Assembly (NCBI RefSeq): GCF_000166395.1
Contig: NC_014655.1
Location: 3,968,001 to 4,032,000, forward strand
Reading direction: 5' to 3'
From: Leadbetterella byssophila DSM 17132
GTDB lineage: Bacteria; Bacteroidota; Bacteroidia; Cytophagales; Spirosomataceae
Length of the DNA: 64,000 nucleotides
The notes beneath the pieces are model-generated. The model was not told the DNA's origin. It made no database searches and saw nothing but the letters and a program-made list of their open reading frames with translations. Position numbers and translations under genes: made by a program. Shown here piece by piece: positions 50,541 to 59,881 of the stretch (position 1 is its first letter; every line of letters begins with the position of its first letter).

Positions 50541-51038
50541 ATGACAAATATTTTTTTTAAGTTTTGGAGAATAGGTTCTTTGATCTTATTGACCATCGTG
50601 CTCCTTTTTTGTTATACTACCCTTCCTGATAGCATAGCCATAAATTTTGAAGATTCAGGAAATCCCATAGGTTATATCTCTAAGCAACAGTTCTTTTACT
50701 GGTCGGCAGGGGTGATCCTGGGAGTTAACTTTTTGTTGGGACTTCTAGAAAATGCTTTATCCAAGATCAATCTGAGCGGAGTTCTTCAGAATTCTTGGGG
50801 TAAAAGACCAGGTAGTGTTCAAACCTTTTTTAAAGGATGGGTTTCTGCTTTCTTAGCATTTATCAATACTTATCTGGTTTTTGTGCTGTTGGGCCTCTAT
50901 AATATCAATTCCACAGATGATCAAATGTTGGATTTCAACTACAACTATCTGTTGATCCTAGGCTTATTGATTCTATTGATTTTGTTGGTTTTCCCATTCT
51001 ACAGACTGTTAGCCACTGAGGCGCCGAATGAAGATTGA
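50541..51038 (+). CDS. DUF1648 membrane protein
   Basis: A 165-residue inner membrane protein with four helices. The region after the first helix (LPDSIAINFEDSGNPIGYIS) matches the DUF1648 pattern, in which P-x2-I-x2-H/N-F and a G-x2-G/N motif are conserved. DUF1648 proteins often belong to transport regulators of the SdpI type, but function here is unknown. It overlaps queA by 11 bp and heads a four-gene run (with queA, a lipoprotein and an NAD-binding protein). Confidence 0.82.
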   Translation: MTNIFFKFWRIGSLILLTIVLLFCYTTLPDSIAINFEDSGNPIGYISKQQFFYWSAGVILGVNFLLGLLENALSKINLSGVLQNSWGKRPGSVQTFFKGWVSAFLAFINTYLVFVLLGLYNINSTDDQMLDFNYNYLLILGLLILLILLVFPFYRLLATEAPNED

Positions 51039-52212
51039 TATTAAGGAATATACCTATCCTCTTATTGAGGAACAGATTGCCAGATTCCCCCATTCTCCCA
51101 GAGATGAGTCTAAGCTTCTGGTCTACAAAGATGGGCAAATATCGCATCAGATATTTAAACAAATAGGCGATTTTCTTCCTGATGGAGCTCATTTGGTACT
51201 TAATGATACCAAAGTGATTCCCGCTCGTTTGTACTTTACCCGACAAACCGGAGCTTTGATTGAAATCTTCCTACTAAACCCTTTACAGCCTAGTACCGTA
51301 CTACCTATCGTCATGGACGAAACCAGGGAAGTGGTTTGGCATTGTGTCATAGGTAACAAAAAGAAGTGGAAAGCAGATGAAGTCCTAGAAGGTAAGTTTA
51401 CCTTAGAAGGAAGGTCATATAAGTTATGGGCAAAGCAGGGGGAAGATAATGCAGTTGCTCTGACTTGGGAAGGGGACTGGGCGTTCTCCAAAGTAGTGGA
51501 AGCTTATGGAAATATCCCTTTGCCTCCTTATTTAAAAAGAGAATCTCAGGAGTCTGATTTGACGGATTATCAGACCGTCTATTCTGAACATGAAGGGGCT
51601 GTGGCTGCACCTACCGCAGGGCTTCATTTTACAGACGCAGTTTTCCAGGATTTAGAAGGAAGAGGGGTAAAAAAGAGTTTTGTAACGTTACATGTGGGAG
51701 CGGGAACATTTATGCCTGTGAAAGAGGAAAATGCCCTCAATCACCCCATGCATTCGGAACAAATCATTGTAAGCAGGCAATTCTTGAACGAGATTCTAGC
51801 TCAAGAGGATTTCATCATTCCTGTGGGTACCACCTCTATGCGAAGCTTAGAAAGTATGTATTGGTGGGGAGTCAAGCTCATCAAAGGAGAAGATCAGCCG
51901 TTTTCTATTGAAAAGCTCTATCCCTATCAAGATCATCCGCCTATTACCGCAAGAGAATCATTTGAGGCCTTGCTGAAGGAAATGGGAGATGAGGGACAGT
52001 TGGTAGGGAATACAGAAATCATGATCTTTCCTTCCTACACTTTTAGGGTTTGTAAGGGTTTGATCACGAATTTTCACCAACCTACATCTACTTTACTTTT
52101 ATTGGTAGCAGCTTTGGTAGGAGAAGAAACTTGGAGAAAGATCTATGCGGAAGCTGGTCAACAAGGGTATAGATTTCTTAGTTTTGGTGATTCTAGTTTA
52201 TTACTACCATGA
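51028..52212 (+). CDS. queA: S-adenosylmethionine:tRNA ribosyltransferase-isomerase
   Basis: A 394-residue enzyme that transfers the ribosyl part of SAM to preQ1 in tRNA during queuosine synthesis. Family segments: RFPHSPRDESKLLVY, LVLNDTKVIPARLYF, EGAVAAPTAGLHFTD (about residue 190), VTLHVGAGTFMPVKEE and TNFHQPTSTLLLLV. The full length is slightly above the E. coli value because of short insertions (about residues 95-135). Starts inside the preceding gene; its stop overlaps the next start (ATGA). Confidence 0.96.
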   Translation: MKIDIKEYTYPLIEEQIARFPHSPRDESKLLVYKDGQISHQIFKQIGDFLPDGAHLVLNDTKVIPARLYFTRQTGALIEIFLLNPLQPSTVLPIVMDETREVVWHCVIGNKKKWKADEVLEGKFTLEGRSYKLWAKQGEDNAVALTWEGDWAFSKVVEAYGNIPLPPYLKRESQESDLTDYQTVYSEHEGAVAAPTAGLHFTDAVFQDLEGRGVKKSFVTLHVGAGTFMPVKEENALNHPMHSEQIIVSRQFLNEILAQEDFIIPVGTTSMRSLESMYWWGVKLIKGEDQPFSIEKLYPYQDHPPITARESFEALLKEMGDEGQLVGNTEIMIFPSYTFRVCKGLITNFHQPTSTLLLLVAALVGEETWRKIYAEAGQQGYRFLSFGDSSLLLP

Positions 52213-52679
52213 GATACCTAATTTACTTAAGTTTATTTTCTGTCTTGGCTTGTGGGCGCATAAAGCAAGAGGACACTTCTGAAATAAGGGCCGAAATTGA
52301 ACGCTCGATGATCAAGAGAGTGACAGAAAAGGACCTTATGCAAGAGGTTAGCGTTTGGGGAGAACAAGCCAAAAAGAAATGGGATGCAGATTATAGGGTA
52401 GAGTGCCAACAAACATACGTTTTTGATGATTATACATTGGAGGTCTATAATAAAGACCTTCCAGTAGAAGGTCAGGGCGTTAAAAGTCAACTGATTGAAG
52501 CTTACTCTTACGGTTTACAACAAGGTCAACCTGTAGGTACCAATATTCAAAAACTGAACGATACCTTATTTATATACAGTTTTCCTTTGAGTGATAAATC
52601 GTATCTCAAGCAAGTATGTAAGCAGGATTTTGCCTTTGTGCTCCTGTCGTCCAAGAAAATCATTTCTCAGATCAAATGA
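52209..52679 (+). CDS. Lipoprotein of unknown function
   Basis: A 156-residue lipoprotein (MRYLIYLSLFSVLAC), start overlapping the queA stop by 4 bp and its own stop overlapping the next ATG by 4 bp. The body is mixed helix and strand, with the central YRVECQQTYVFDDYTLEVYN. Resembles the 'DUF3365/heme-less' style of small lipoproteins only in layout, so no family is given. Two further cysteines may form a disulfide. Role unknown. Confidence 0.75.
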   Translation: MRYLIYLSLFSVLACGRIKQEDTSEIRAEIERSMIKRVTEKDLMQEVSVWGEQAKKKWDADYRVECQQTYVFDDYTLEVYNKDLPVEGQGVKSQLIEAYSYGLQQGQPVGTNIQKLNDTLFIYSFPLSDKSYLKQVCKQDFAFVLLSSKKIISQIK

Positions 52680-53365
52680 GCCTGGTAATCATAGGTGGAG
52701 GCTGGTTAGGTTCTCGTGTAGCTTCAGCATGGTCTGAAAAAGTGCTCATTTCACACCGGTCAGGTGAGTTTCCTCTAGATGTTTGTACTTCTGGCTATTC
52801 TGATTTGCTACATCGAGCAAGCACGATTTTGATTACTGCACCCTTACATAGATTAGAAGGATATCAAAATTTGTCCAGAATCTTAGGAGATTTTGACGGT
52901 CAGGTGATCTATTGCAGTACTACAGGCATTTATCCGGATGAACCTGGTGAATACGCAGAGGATGATGCAGAAGAAGGGATGTTTAAAGAAGTAGAGGAAT
53001 ATCTATTGTCTTCGTTTTCCAATACCCTGATCCTTCGTTTGGGAGGACTGATGGGTGAAGACCGCTTCCTGGCTAAGTTCTACAAGGATAAGCCTTTGCC
53101 ACAGCCGGGTGCTACTGTGAATTACATCCATTACAAAGATATCATTGGGGTAATTCAATGTCTTTTAGACAAGAGCATAAAGAAAGGTATTTATAATGTA
53201 GTTGCTCCTTTACATCCCACAAAAGCAGAAGTGTTTTATGCTCAGACAGGAATTAAACTAGAGGGAGAAAGGCGGGAAAGAATAGTGCTGGTAGACAGAC
53301 TTATAAGAGAAACGGGATATTGTTTCCAATACCCCGATCCCATATCTTTTCCTAGAAACTTCTAA
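52676..53365 (+). CDS. NAD(P)-binding epimerase-like protein
   Basis: A 229-residue Rossmann-fold protein related to the YeeZ/SDR5 group. The nucleotide site is IIGGGWLGSRVAS (residues 4-16), followed by an atypical short strand order and YCSTTGIYPDEPGEYAEDD (about residue 82), where the usual SDR Tyr-Lys pair is not obvious. The NYIHYKDIIGVIQCLL segment (about 143) is family-like. Probably acts on nucleotide sugars or another small molecule; substrate unknown. Its 3' end overlaps the convergent membrane-protein gene by 14 bp. Confidence 0.85.
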   Translation: MSLVIIGGGWLGSRVASAWSEKVLISHRSGEFPLDVCTSGYSDLLHRASTILITAPLHRLEGYQNLSRILGDFDGQVIYCSTTGIYPDEPGEYAEDDAEEGMFKEVEEYLLSSFSNTLILRLGGLMGEDRFLAKFYKDKPLPQPGATVNYIHYKDIIGVIQCLLDKSIKKGIYNVVAPLHPTKAEVFYAQTGIKLEGERRERIVLVDRLIRETGYCFQYPDPISFPRNF

Positions 53366-53816
53366 AGTTAGGTCTATAATTCATAGGAGAGAATTCAGAC
53401 GGTGCAGCTAATAAAATGAGCACTAATGCTACCGTAAACCAGATAGCTATGGTTTTGTATTTTGCAGTGTCACTGGCTTGTCTTTTAGATTTTGCCGAGC
53501 CAATAGTGATGGCTATCACAGCAAAAACCATCATGATAAAGTGCTCCATACCGAAGAAGCGTAAATCCTTTTCTTTCATGCCCGCGCCAACATTTTCTAA
53601 GAATCCGGCTACCAAGGGACTGACAAAGTATAGGATCAGACCTACAATCAGTTGCAAGTGAACTAAACTTACAGTAATGGTTTTAATGGTGTTGGCCTGC
53701 TTAGTATAGGACTTGTTTCCAAACCAACCGGAATAGGACTGGACAAGAGATACCAATAAGAAGGCTAAGAATACCCAACGCAAAGCGTTATGGGTGGCTA
53801 ATAAATGAGGATACAT
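53352..53816 (-). CDS. Four-helix membrane protein, cytochrome-b-like
   Basis: A 154-residue integral membrane protein with four helices (about 9-26, 46-67, 92-107, 126-143). Histidines near the starts of helices (MYPHLLATHNALRWV, SLVHLQLIVGLIL and GMEHFIMMVF) could bind heme, as in membrane cytochromes that some annotation calls 'cytochrome B'; heme binding is a guess. No family name can be given with certainty. The gene ends in the overlap with the epimerase-like gene. Confidence 0.78.
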   Translation of the reverse strand: MYPHLLATHNALRWVFLAFLLVSLVQSYSGWFGNKSYTKQANTIKTITVSLVHLQLIVGLILYFVSPLVAGFLENVGAGMKEKDLRFFGMEHFIMMVFAVIAITIGSAKSKRQASDTAKYKTIAIWFTVALVLILLAAPSEFSPMNYRPNFRSF

Positions 53817-53934
53817 AGGTTGTTCAACTTAGTTTAAAAACAAATATCGGTTCAAAATCTTGATTTTGGATGGTTTGTCCATAAAATGTTTCCGTTCTAA
53901 ATTATTTGACTTCCCTGCATGCTTGAATAATTTG

Positions 53935-53942
53935 TAACTTTG
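53935..53942 (+). promoter_or_regulatory. -7 box (TAACTTTG) of the M3 peptidase gene
   Basis: TAACTTTG, exact match to TAnnTTTG, 22 bp before the ATG at 53965. A TTTG lies 26 bp upstream (53905-53908), too far to be ideal. Confidence 0.5.
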
Positions 53943-53964
53943 AGGTTAATCATTCTAAAAAATA

Positions 53965-56052
53965 ATGAAGAAGATTATTATATCCATTCTATTTATGACA
54001 CAAACTCTTTGGGCGCAAGACAATCCCTTTTTGAAGCCCTATTTAACACCTTATGAGGTTCCTCCATTTGATCAAATCAAGGTGGAGCATTATAAACCTG
54101 CTTTCCTGGAAGGAATGAAGATTCAGAAAGCTGAAATGGAGGCTATCGCAAATTCTACGGCTAAACCTACCTTTGAGAATACCATTTTGGCTATGGAAAA
54201 TTCGGGTGAATTACTTACAAAAGTTTCGACCGTATTCTCCAATTTGACCTCAGCCAATACCAACAAAGAGATGCAGGCCTTGTCTCAAGAATTAGCTCCT
54301 CTTCTGGCCAAGCATTCAGACGATATTAACTTGAATGAGAAATTATTCAAACGTGTAGAACAGGTCTGGAATCAGAAAGAAAATTTGAATGCTGAGCAAA
54401 AAAGGCTTTTGGAACTCAAATATAAAGCTTTTGTGCGTTCTGGAGCACGCCTTAGTGCAGCAGATAAAGAGAAGCTTCGTGAGCTGAATGGAAGGCTTTC
54501 CATGTTGGGAGTTAAGTTTGGTAACAATATTCTTACAGAAACCAATGCATTTGAACTAGTCCTAGAAAAACCGGAAGAACTAGCAGGTTTACCCGATGCC
54601 CTCATTGAAAGTGCTGCAACTTTAGCGAAGGCGAAAGGGAAAGAAGGGAAGTATATTTTCACTCTGCAGAATGCCAGTGTAATGCCATTTCTACAATACT
54701 CCTCCAGAAGGGATTTGAGATTTAAGATTTGGAATGCTTACCAACTCAGAGCAAATAATGACAATGAAGCTGATAATAAGGAAAATGCACTTCAATTGGC
54801 CAATTTAAGGAATGAAAAAGCCCGTCTGCTTGGGTACGCAAACCACGCTGCCTATAGTTTGGAGCAGACCATGGCTAAAACTCCTGAAAAGGTGTACGAG
54901 TTGTTGCAGCAATTATGGGCTCCGGCATTAAGTAACGCTAAAATTGAAGAGGCAGATATCCTAAAAATGATGGAATCTGAAGGAGTGGCAGGACCGGTGC
55001 AGCCGTACGACTGGAGGTATTACACAGAAAAGATCCGTAAGCAAAGATTTGATTTAGATGAGCAGGAAATTAAACCCTACTTCTCTTTGGAAAATGTGCG
55101 TTCCGGAATTTTTGCTGTAACCGAAAAGCTGTACGGTTTAAAATTTGAAGCTTTAAATAATGTGCCAAAATACCATGAAGATGTTACCGTTTGGAAGGTG
55201 ACAGAAAAGGATGGTACAGAAGTGGGCCTATTGTACATGGATATGCATCCACGGGCTAGCAAGAGGGGAGGGGCCTGGATGACATCTTATCGTCCACAAA
55301 CTATGAAAGGGGGTAAAAGAATATCACCGGTGATATCTATAGTATGTAACTTTACCCCGCCTACAGCAGATGCTCCTGCCTTGTTGACCTTCGACGAAGT
55401 TACAACCTTCTTCCATGAGTTTGGACATGCTTTACATGGTTTATTATCTAATGTAAATTATAAGAGCATGGCCGGTACTTCGGTTTCAAGGGACTTTGTA
55501 GAACTACCTTCACAGATCATGGAAAACTGGGCAGCTGAACCTGCAGTTTTGAAGATGTATGCACGTCACTACAAAACAGGGGAATTGATTCCTGATGAAT
55601 TGATCAAGAAGTTAGAACAAAGTGCTACGTTTGACCAAGGTTTTGCCACTGTGGAATATTTGGCTGCTTCGTTACTTGACATGGATTATCATACTCAAGC
55701 AGGGGACATTGCTATTGATGTAAATGCATTTGAAAAGCAATCCATGCAGAAGATAGGGCTTATTTCATCCATTATACCTAGATATAGGACTACCTATTTT
55801 CAACATATCTTCTCTGGAGGTTATTCTGCCGGATACTATAGTTATATCTGGTCAGGAGTATTGGATACAGATGCTTTTTCGGTGTTCAAAAGCACAGATC
55901 TTTTCCATCCTGAGAAGGCAAAATCCTTCCGCAAGAATATATTGGAGAAAGGAAATACAGAAGATCCTATGGAATTGTATAAGCGTTTTAGAGGTAGTGA
56001 GCCTAAAATTGATGCCTTATTGAAAAAGAGAGGTTTGATGCCTAGATCTTAA
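53965..56052 (+). CDS. M3 family metallopeptidase (peptidyl-dipeptidase Dcp-like)
   Basis: A 695-residue oligopeptidase. Signal peptide MKKIIISILFMTQTLWAQ, so probably periplasmic. The zinc motif HEFGHALHG is at about residue 485, with the family surroundings LTFDEVTTFFHEFGHALHG and, later, SYIWSGVLDTDAFSVF. The fold is the long helical thimet-oligopeptidase type. It cuts dipeptides or short peptides from oligopeptides. Standard length; single gene with its own promoter. Confidence 0.94.
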   Translation: MKKIIISILFMTQTLWAQDNPFLKPYLTPYEVPPFDQIKVEHYKPAFLEGMKIQKAEMEAIANSTAKPTFENTILAMENSGELLTKVSTVFSNLTSANTNKEMQALSQELAPLLAKHSDDINLNEKLFKRVEQVWNQKENLNAEQKRLLELKYKAFVRSGARLSAADKEKLRELNGRLSMLGVKFGNNILTETNAFELVLEKPEELAGLPDALIESAATLAKAKGKEGKYIFTLQNASVMPFLQYSSRRDLRFKIWNAYQLRANNDNEADNKENALQLANLRNEKARLLGYANHAAYSLEQTMAKTPEKVYELLQQLWAPALSNAKIEEADILKMMESEGVAGPVQPYDWRYYTEKIRKQRFDLDEQEIKPYFSLENVRSGIFAVTEKLYGLKFEALNNVPKYHEDVTVWKVTEKDGTEVGLLYMDMHPRASKRGGAWMTSYRPQTMKGGKRISPVISIVCNFTPPTADAPALLTFDEVTTFFHEFGHALHGLLSNVNYKSMAGTSVSRDFVELPSQIMENWAAEPAVLKMYARHYKTGELIPDELIKKLEQSATFDQGFATVEYLAASLLDMDYHTQAGDIAIDVNAFEKQSMQKIGLISSIIPRYRTTYFQHIFSGGYSAGYYSYIWSGVLDTDAFSVFKSTDLFHPEKAKSFRKNILEKGNTEDPMELYKRFRGSEPKIDALLKKRGLMPRS

Positions 56053-56157
56053 TGAAAGGAATATCCTGTGAGTTAGGTGTATAAGTCTCTAATGGATTTA
56101 TTCATTTAACTTGCAGGAATCTTAATTGACGGGTTAGATTAGATAAATTTATAGGAT

Positions 56158-56367
56158 ATGAATGTATTCTTGAGGAAATCCATCACATACTTGCTACTTT
56201 GTATATTAAGCTTGATAGCTATTGTAAGAGATGATTTTAGGTCTTTTTCCTGGCTAGAAATCGCTATTTCGGCTTTATTACTTTTAGTCCTTTTATTTGA
56301 ATCTGCAAGGCAATTGAAAAAATACTTTAAGCTAAGAAGAAGATTAGATTTGTCAAAGATCAGGTGA
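56158..56367 (+). CDS. Small two-helix membrane protein
   Basis: A 69-residue protein with two hydrophobic segments (SITYLLLCILSLIAIV at about 8-23 and IAISALLLLVLLFESA at about 35-50) and a strongly basic C-terminus (KKYFKLRRRLDLSKIR), positioning the tail in the cytoplasm. No family recognised. It lies 105 bp after the peptidase gene. Coding is likely from its membrane topology and length, without independent support. Confidence 0.55.
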   Translation: MNVFLRKSITYLLLCILSLIAIVRDDFRSFSWLEIAISALLLLVLLFESARQLKKYFKLRRRLDLSKIR

Positions 56368-56465
56368 TCCGTGTATAAGCCTTTTGTGTTATGCTTGTGG
56401 GGGCTACGGGAGAAACAACTTTTGTGTCTCTATAAATTTATAATGTGACGGCTGTTGAGGAGGTT

Positions 56466-56503
56466 AAAAAAAATGGCTGTAAGATACCCTTCCAGCCATT
56501 TTT
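56466..56503 (-). terminator. Terminator of the E2/cinA operon
   Basis: On the minus strand AAATGGCTG / CAGCCATTT (9-bp stem, 13-nt loop) followed by eight T, 20 bp after the stop of the acyltransferase gene at 56524. Confidence 0.85.
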
Positions 56504-56523
56504 CATAATATGTTTCTCCTGAT

Positions 56524-57726
56524 TTACAGGTTTTGTTCACTTTCCAGATAATCAGAAACCTCTTTGAGGAAAAGGCCTCCCAGAGATCCGTCTACCACAC
56601 GGTGGTCATAGGAATGTGAGATAATCATCTTCTGTCTTATTCCAATAAAGTCTCCTTCCTCCGTCTCAATTACCGCTGGCATCTTACGAATAACTCCGAA
56701 CGCCATGATGGCTACCTGAGGTTGAAGGATGATAGGGGTACCTGCCAGGTTTCCAAATCCGCCGATATTAGACATGGTGTAAGTTCCACCTACTAATTCC
56801 TCCGGTTTCAGTTGATTGTTTCTGGCACGAGTAGCCAAATCATTGACTTTGGAAGATAATTGGATTAAACTGTATTGGTCGGCGTGGTGAATAACCGGCA
56901 CAATCAGGTTTCCGTTAGGTAAGGCAACTGCCATTCCTATGTTGATATCCTTTTTATAGATGATCTTGTCACCGTCAACCTGCGCATTTATCGCAGGGTA
57001 TTTCTTGATAGCTGCGACAATAGCACGAATTAGAAGGGGTGTAAATGTTAAGTTTTCGTTGTACTTAATTTTGAACTCATCTTTAACTTTATTCCTCCAA
57101 GAAGATAGCTGAGTAACGTCAGTTTCTATAAATGAGGTGACATGAGGGGAAATGCGCTTAGAATCTACCATTCTTTGGGCAATCATCTTGCGCATTCTGT
57201 CCATCTCCACGATTTGATCTTCCGATGAAGAGGTGAATTGAGGAGTGGTTATCTTTCTCGTCTTCACATAGGCGAGAATGTCATCTTTGGTTACTCTTTG
57301 ATTTTGTCCGGTTCCCTGGATTTTTTCCAGTTCATCCATACTGATATTTTCTTCTTTAGCAATGCTAAGTACCAAAGGGGAATAGAATCTATTATCAGTA
57401 GATGGAGCTACTGCAGCTACGGTCTGTTGGATCTGAGTTTCTAATTCTAAAGCAGCAGCTTTATATGGTTCAGGTTTAGAAGCCCCTTCAACTTCTATTT
57501 CGCAAATGGGACTGCCTATTTTTGCAATATCTCCTTCCTGCACCAAGAATTTTGTGATCACTCCGGTATGTGAGGAGCCAATTTCTGTGTCAATTTTATC
57601 CGTGGCTACCTCAATGATCATGTCGTCAGTTTCTACCCTGTCGCCTTCTTTCACTAACCACTTAAGTACGGTGCATTCAAAGATACTTTCGCCCATGTTA
57701 GGCATTAAAATCTCTATTTTTGCCAT
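56524..57726 (-). CDS. 2-oxoacid dehydrogenase E2 component (dihydrolipoamide acyltransferase)
   Basis: A 400-residue E2 enzyme. One lipoyl domain (1-75) with the lipoylated lysine in TDKIDTEIG (about 45), a peripheral-subunit-binding domain (about 118-150; LSIAKEENISMDELEKI), then the catalytic domain ending in the active-site HRVVDGSLGGLFL (about 378). Whether it serves pyruvate, 2-oxoglutarate or branched-chain complexes cannot be told; no E1 or E3 gene is nearby. It starts inside the cinA gene end (13-bp overlap). Confidence 0.9.
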   Translation of the reverse strand: MAKIEILMPNMGESIFECTVLKWLVKEGDRVETDDMIIEVATDKIDTEIGSSHTGVITKFLVQEGDIAKIGSPICEIEVEGASKPEPYKAAALELETQIQQTVAAVAPSTDNRFYSPLVLSIAKEENISMDELEKIQGTGQNQRVTKDDILAYVKTRKITTPQFTSSSEDQIVEMDRMRKMIAQRMVDSKRISPHVTSFIETDVTQLSSWRNKVKDEFKIKYNENLTFTPLLIRAIVAAIKKYPAINAQVDGDKIIYKKDINIGMAVALPNGNLIVPVIHHADQYSLIQLSSKVNDLATRARNNQLKPEELVGGTYTMSNIGGFGNLAGTPIILQPQVAIMAFGVIRKMPAVIETEEGDFIGIRQKMIISHSYDHRVVDGSLGGLFLKEVSDYLESEQNL

Positions 57727-58958
57727 ATTCCCCTTAATTGAAGTCGTAATAAATTCAAAGCTGCCTTTGTGGTGTATTCAATGTTTCCTAATCGGTCTCT
57801 GTTCAGGTTCAGCTTTTTTGTAATGGTCTCATTGCCGTTAGTTACGGCCATCCAAATGGTGCCTACCGGTTTCCCGGGTGTGCCTCCTCCGGGACCAGCA
57901 ATTCCGGAAGTAGCTATGGCATAAGTGGATCCGGTCAAGCGCTGTACACCCAGTGCCATTTCTGTAACCGTTTCTTCACTGACCGCCCCAAAATTACTTA
58001 AAGTTTCTGACTTAACCTTTAAAATATCCAATTTAACTGAGTTAGCATAGCTTACTACAGATCCTAAAAAATAAGAAGAACTACCTGCCACTTTAGTGAT
58101 TTGGTGGGCTATATTACCTCCCGTGCAACTTTCAGCTGTAGATAAGGTGGCATTCTGATTTAATAAAAGTTCTCCAATGCTTTTTTCTATTGTAACATCT
58201 TCTTTTGCGTATACAAAGTCATCTATAATTGGAATAATCTCCTCAAACTTCTTCTGCAATTCTTCTACTGTATGCCCGCCAAAGGAACTTAATCTCAATT
58301 TGACTTCTGCAAGGTCAGGAAGGTAGGCCAGTTTCATCTCTTCTGGGAGTGATTCCTCCCAATGTGCAATTTTTTCTGCGAGGAAAGATTCTCCAATTCC
58401 TGCCGTTTTTAAGTAGGCATGTGCCAGCATAGGAGGTTTGAGTCTTTCTTTTACTTTAGGTATTACCTCTTCTGACATGAGGTACTTCATCTCCACTGGT
58501 ACGCCCGGAAGGGATACAATTATACGGTTTTCATGATTAAACCACATGCCTGGAGCAGTGCCGGCTGCGTTGTGCAGATATTCACATTTGCTAGGTATGG
58601 CTGCTTGTAGTCTATTGATCTCGGTAAATGGTAAGCCTCTTGATTCAAACAGTTCTCTCACATGCGCTTCCGCAACGGGATGAATTTTTAGCTCATCTTC
58701 TGTGAATTCACAAAGAGTAGTCTTGGTCACATCGTCTTTCGTGGGCCCTAAGCCGCCAGTGATCAACTGAATATCGGAGTCGGAATGTTGTACAGCTTCT
58801 AATATGGCTTCTCGCGTATCAGATATAGAAATGATTTTAGTAACCTTTATACCAAGTTCGGATAGTCTTGCAGCCATCCATTGGGAATTCGTATCCAGGA
58901 TATGACCATACAAAATTTCATCACCTATAGTAATAATCTCCGCTCTTATAATTCGCAT
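57714..58958 (-). CDS. cinA: CinA family competence/damage-inducible protein
   Basis: A 414-residue protein with two domains: an N-terminal MoCF-like domain (about 1-170; AEIITIGDEILYGHILDTNS and ITGGLGPTKDDVTK) and a C-terminal NMN-deamidase-type domain (about 250-410; TAESCTGGNIAHQIT and SGIAGPGGGTPGKPVGTI). CinA recycles pyridine nucleotides as NMN deamidase and was first linked to competence. Length and domains are standard. Probably co-transcribed with the E2 gene because of the overlap. Confidence 0.94.
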   Translation of the reverse strand: MRIIRAEIITIGDEILYGHILDTNSQWMAARLSELGIKVTKIISISDTREAILEAVQHSDSDIQLITGGLGPTKDDVTKTTLCEFTEDELKIHPVAEAHVRELFESRGLPFTEINRLQAAIPSKCEYLHNAAGTAPGMWFNHENRIIVSLPGVPVEMKYLMSEEVIPKVKERLKPPMLAHAYLKTAGIGESFLAEKIAHWEESLPEEMKLAYLPDLAEVKLRLSSFGGHTVEELQKKFEEIIPIIDDFVYAKEDVTIEKSIGELLLNQNATLSTAESCTGGNIAHQITKVAGSSSYFLGSVVSYANSVKLDILKVKSETLSNFGAVSEETVTEMALGVQRLTGSTYAIATSGIAGPGGGTPGKPVGTIWMAVTNGNETITKKLNLNRDRLGNIEYTTKAALNLLRLQLRGIWQK

Positions 58959-59120
58959 TTCAGTGAAATAATGATAAAGGTAGAATTTTTTCAGTAAACC
59001 TCCTATGGTAAGAAGTGGGACTTATCAGCATATTATAAAACTCCGTTTTTATGTGATTGAATTTCAATTGCTTTTACTATTTTAATAACTTTCGGATAAG
59101 ATTTTCGTTACAAAAAAACC

Positions 59121-59128
59121 TACTTTTG
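59121..59128 (+). promoter_or_regulatory. -7 box (TACTTTTG) of the DUF4197/gldC operon
   Basis: TACTTTTG, exact TAnnTTTG match, 31 bp before the ATG at 59160. Confidence 0.5.
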
Positions 59129-59159
59129 CGTCTAAAACTAGAAACAGTAAATCATAATC

Positions 59160-59879
59160 ATGTTAAAAAAACTTATAGTTGTGCCTTTTTTGGCTTTGGC
59201 ATTAGTATCCTGCGGACAAAACGTTAATCTGGGAAGTGTATTAGGAACGGTATTGAATAATGCACCGCTTACAGAAGGAGAAGTAGCCAATGGACTAAAA
59301 GAAGCCTTAGTTCAAGGCATCACTAATGGAGCGAAGCAAGCTTCGGCAGTAGATGGATATTTAGGCAATTCTTTGATCAGAATTCCTTTCCCACCAGAGG
59401 TTCAAAAGGTAGAATCTACCCTTAGAAACTTAGGCTTAGGAGGTGAAGTGGATAAGTTTGTTACTGCCTTAAACAGAGGTGCTGAAACTGCGGCAAAAGA
59501 AGCTGCTCCTATTTTTGTTTCTGCTATCAAGCAACTTACCATCACTGATGCTTTTAATATCTTAAGGGGAGAAAAAGATGCAGCTACGCAGTTTCTGAAA
59601 AGAGTAACTACTGCTCAATTGACTCAAGCTTTTGCTCCTCATGTACAAAAGGCTTTGGATGCAACTCAGGCCACTAGATACTATTCTGATATTGCGAATA
59701 CGTATAACAAAGTGCCATTTGTGACAAAAATTAATCCGGATTTGCAAGCTTATGCAACTCAAAAGGCCATAGATGGGTTATTTATATTAGTTGCTCAGGA
59801 GGAAGAGAAAATTCGTGAAAATCCAATGGCCAGAACCACTGATCTCCTGAAGAGGGTATTTGGCAGTGTTAATAATTAA
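59160..59879 (+). CDS. DUF4197 lipoprotein
   Basis: A 239-residue lipoprotein (MLKKLIVVPFLALALVSC) followed by the DUF4197 domain: LTEGEVANGLKEALVQGITN, GYLGNSLIRIPFPPEVQKVE, KQLTITDAFNILRGEKDAAT and a helical C-terminus. The function of DUF4197 is unknown. It is helical rather than beta-rich, unusual for surface lipoproteins. The gene is followed after 2 bp by gldC, so the two are one transcript. Confidence 0.9.
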   Translation: MLKKLIVVPFLALALVSCGQNVNLGSVLGTVLNNAPLTEGEVANGLKEALVQGITNGAKQASAVDGYLGNSLIRIPFPPEVQKVESTLRNLGLGGEVDKFVTALNRGAETAAKEAAPIFVSAIKQLTITDAFNILRGEKDAATQFLKRVTTAQLTQAFAPHVQKALDATQATRYYSDIANTYNKVPFVTKINPDLQAYATQKAIDGLFILVAQEEEKIRENPMARTTDLLKRVFGSVNN

Positions 59880-59881
59880 GC

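Noticed and set aside
56368-56523. tRNA or small RNA gene in the spacer after the 69-residue protein
   Set aside because: No cloverleaf could be formed; only the terminator hairpin of the minus-strand operon is visible.
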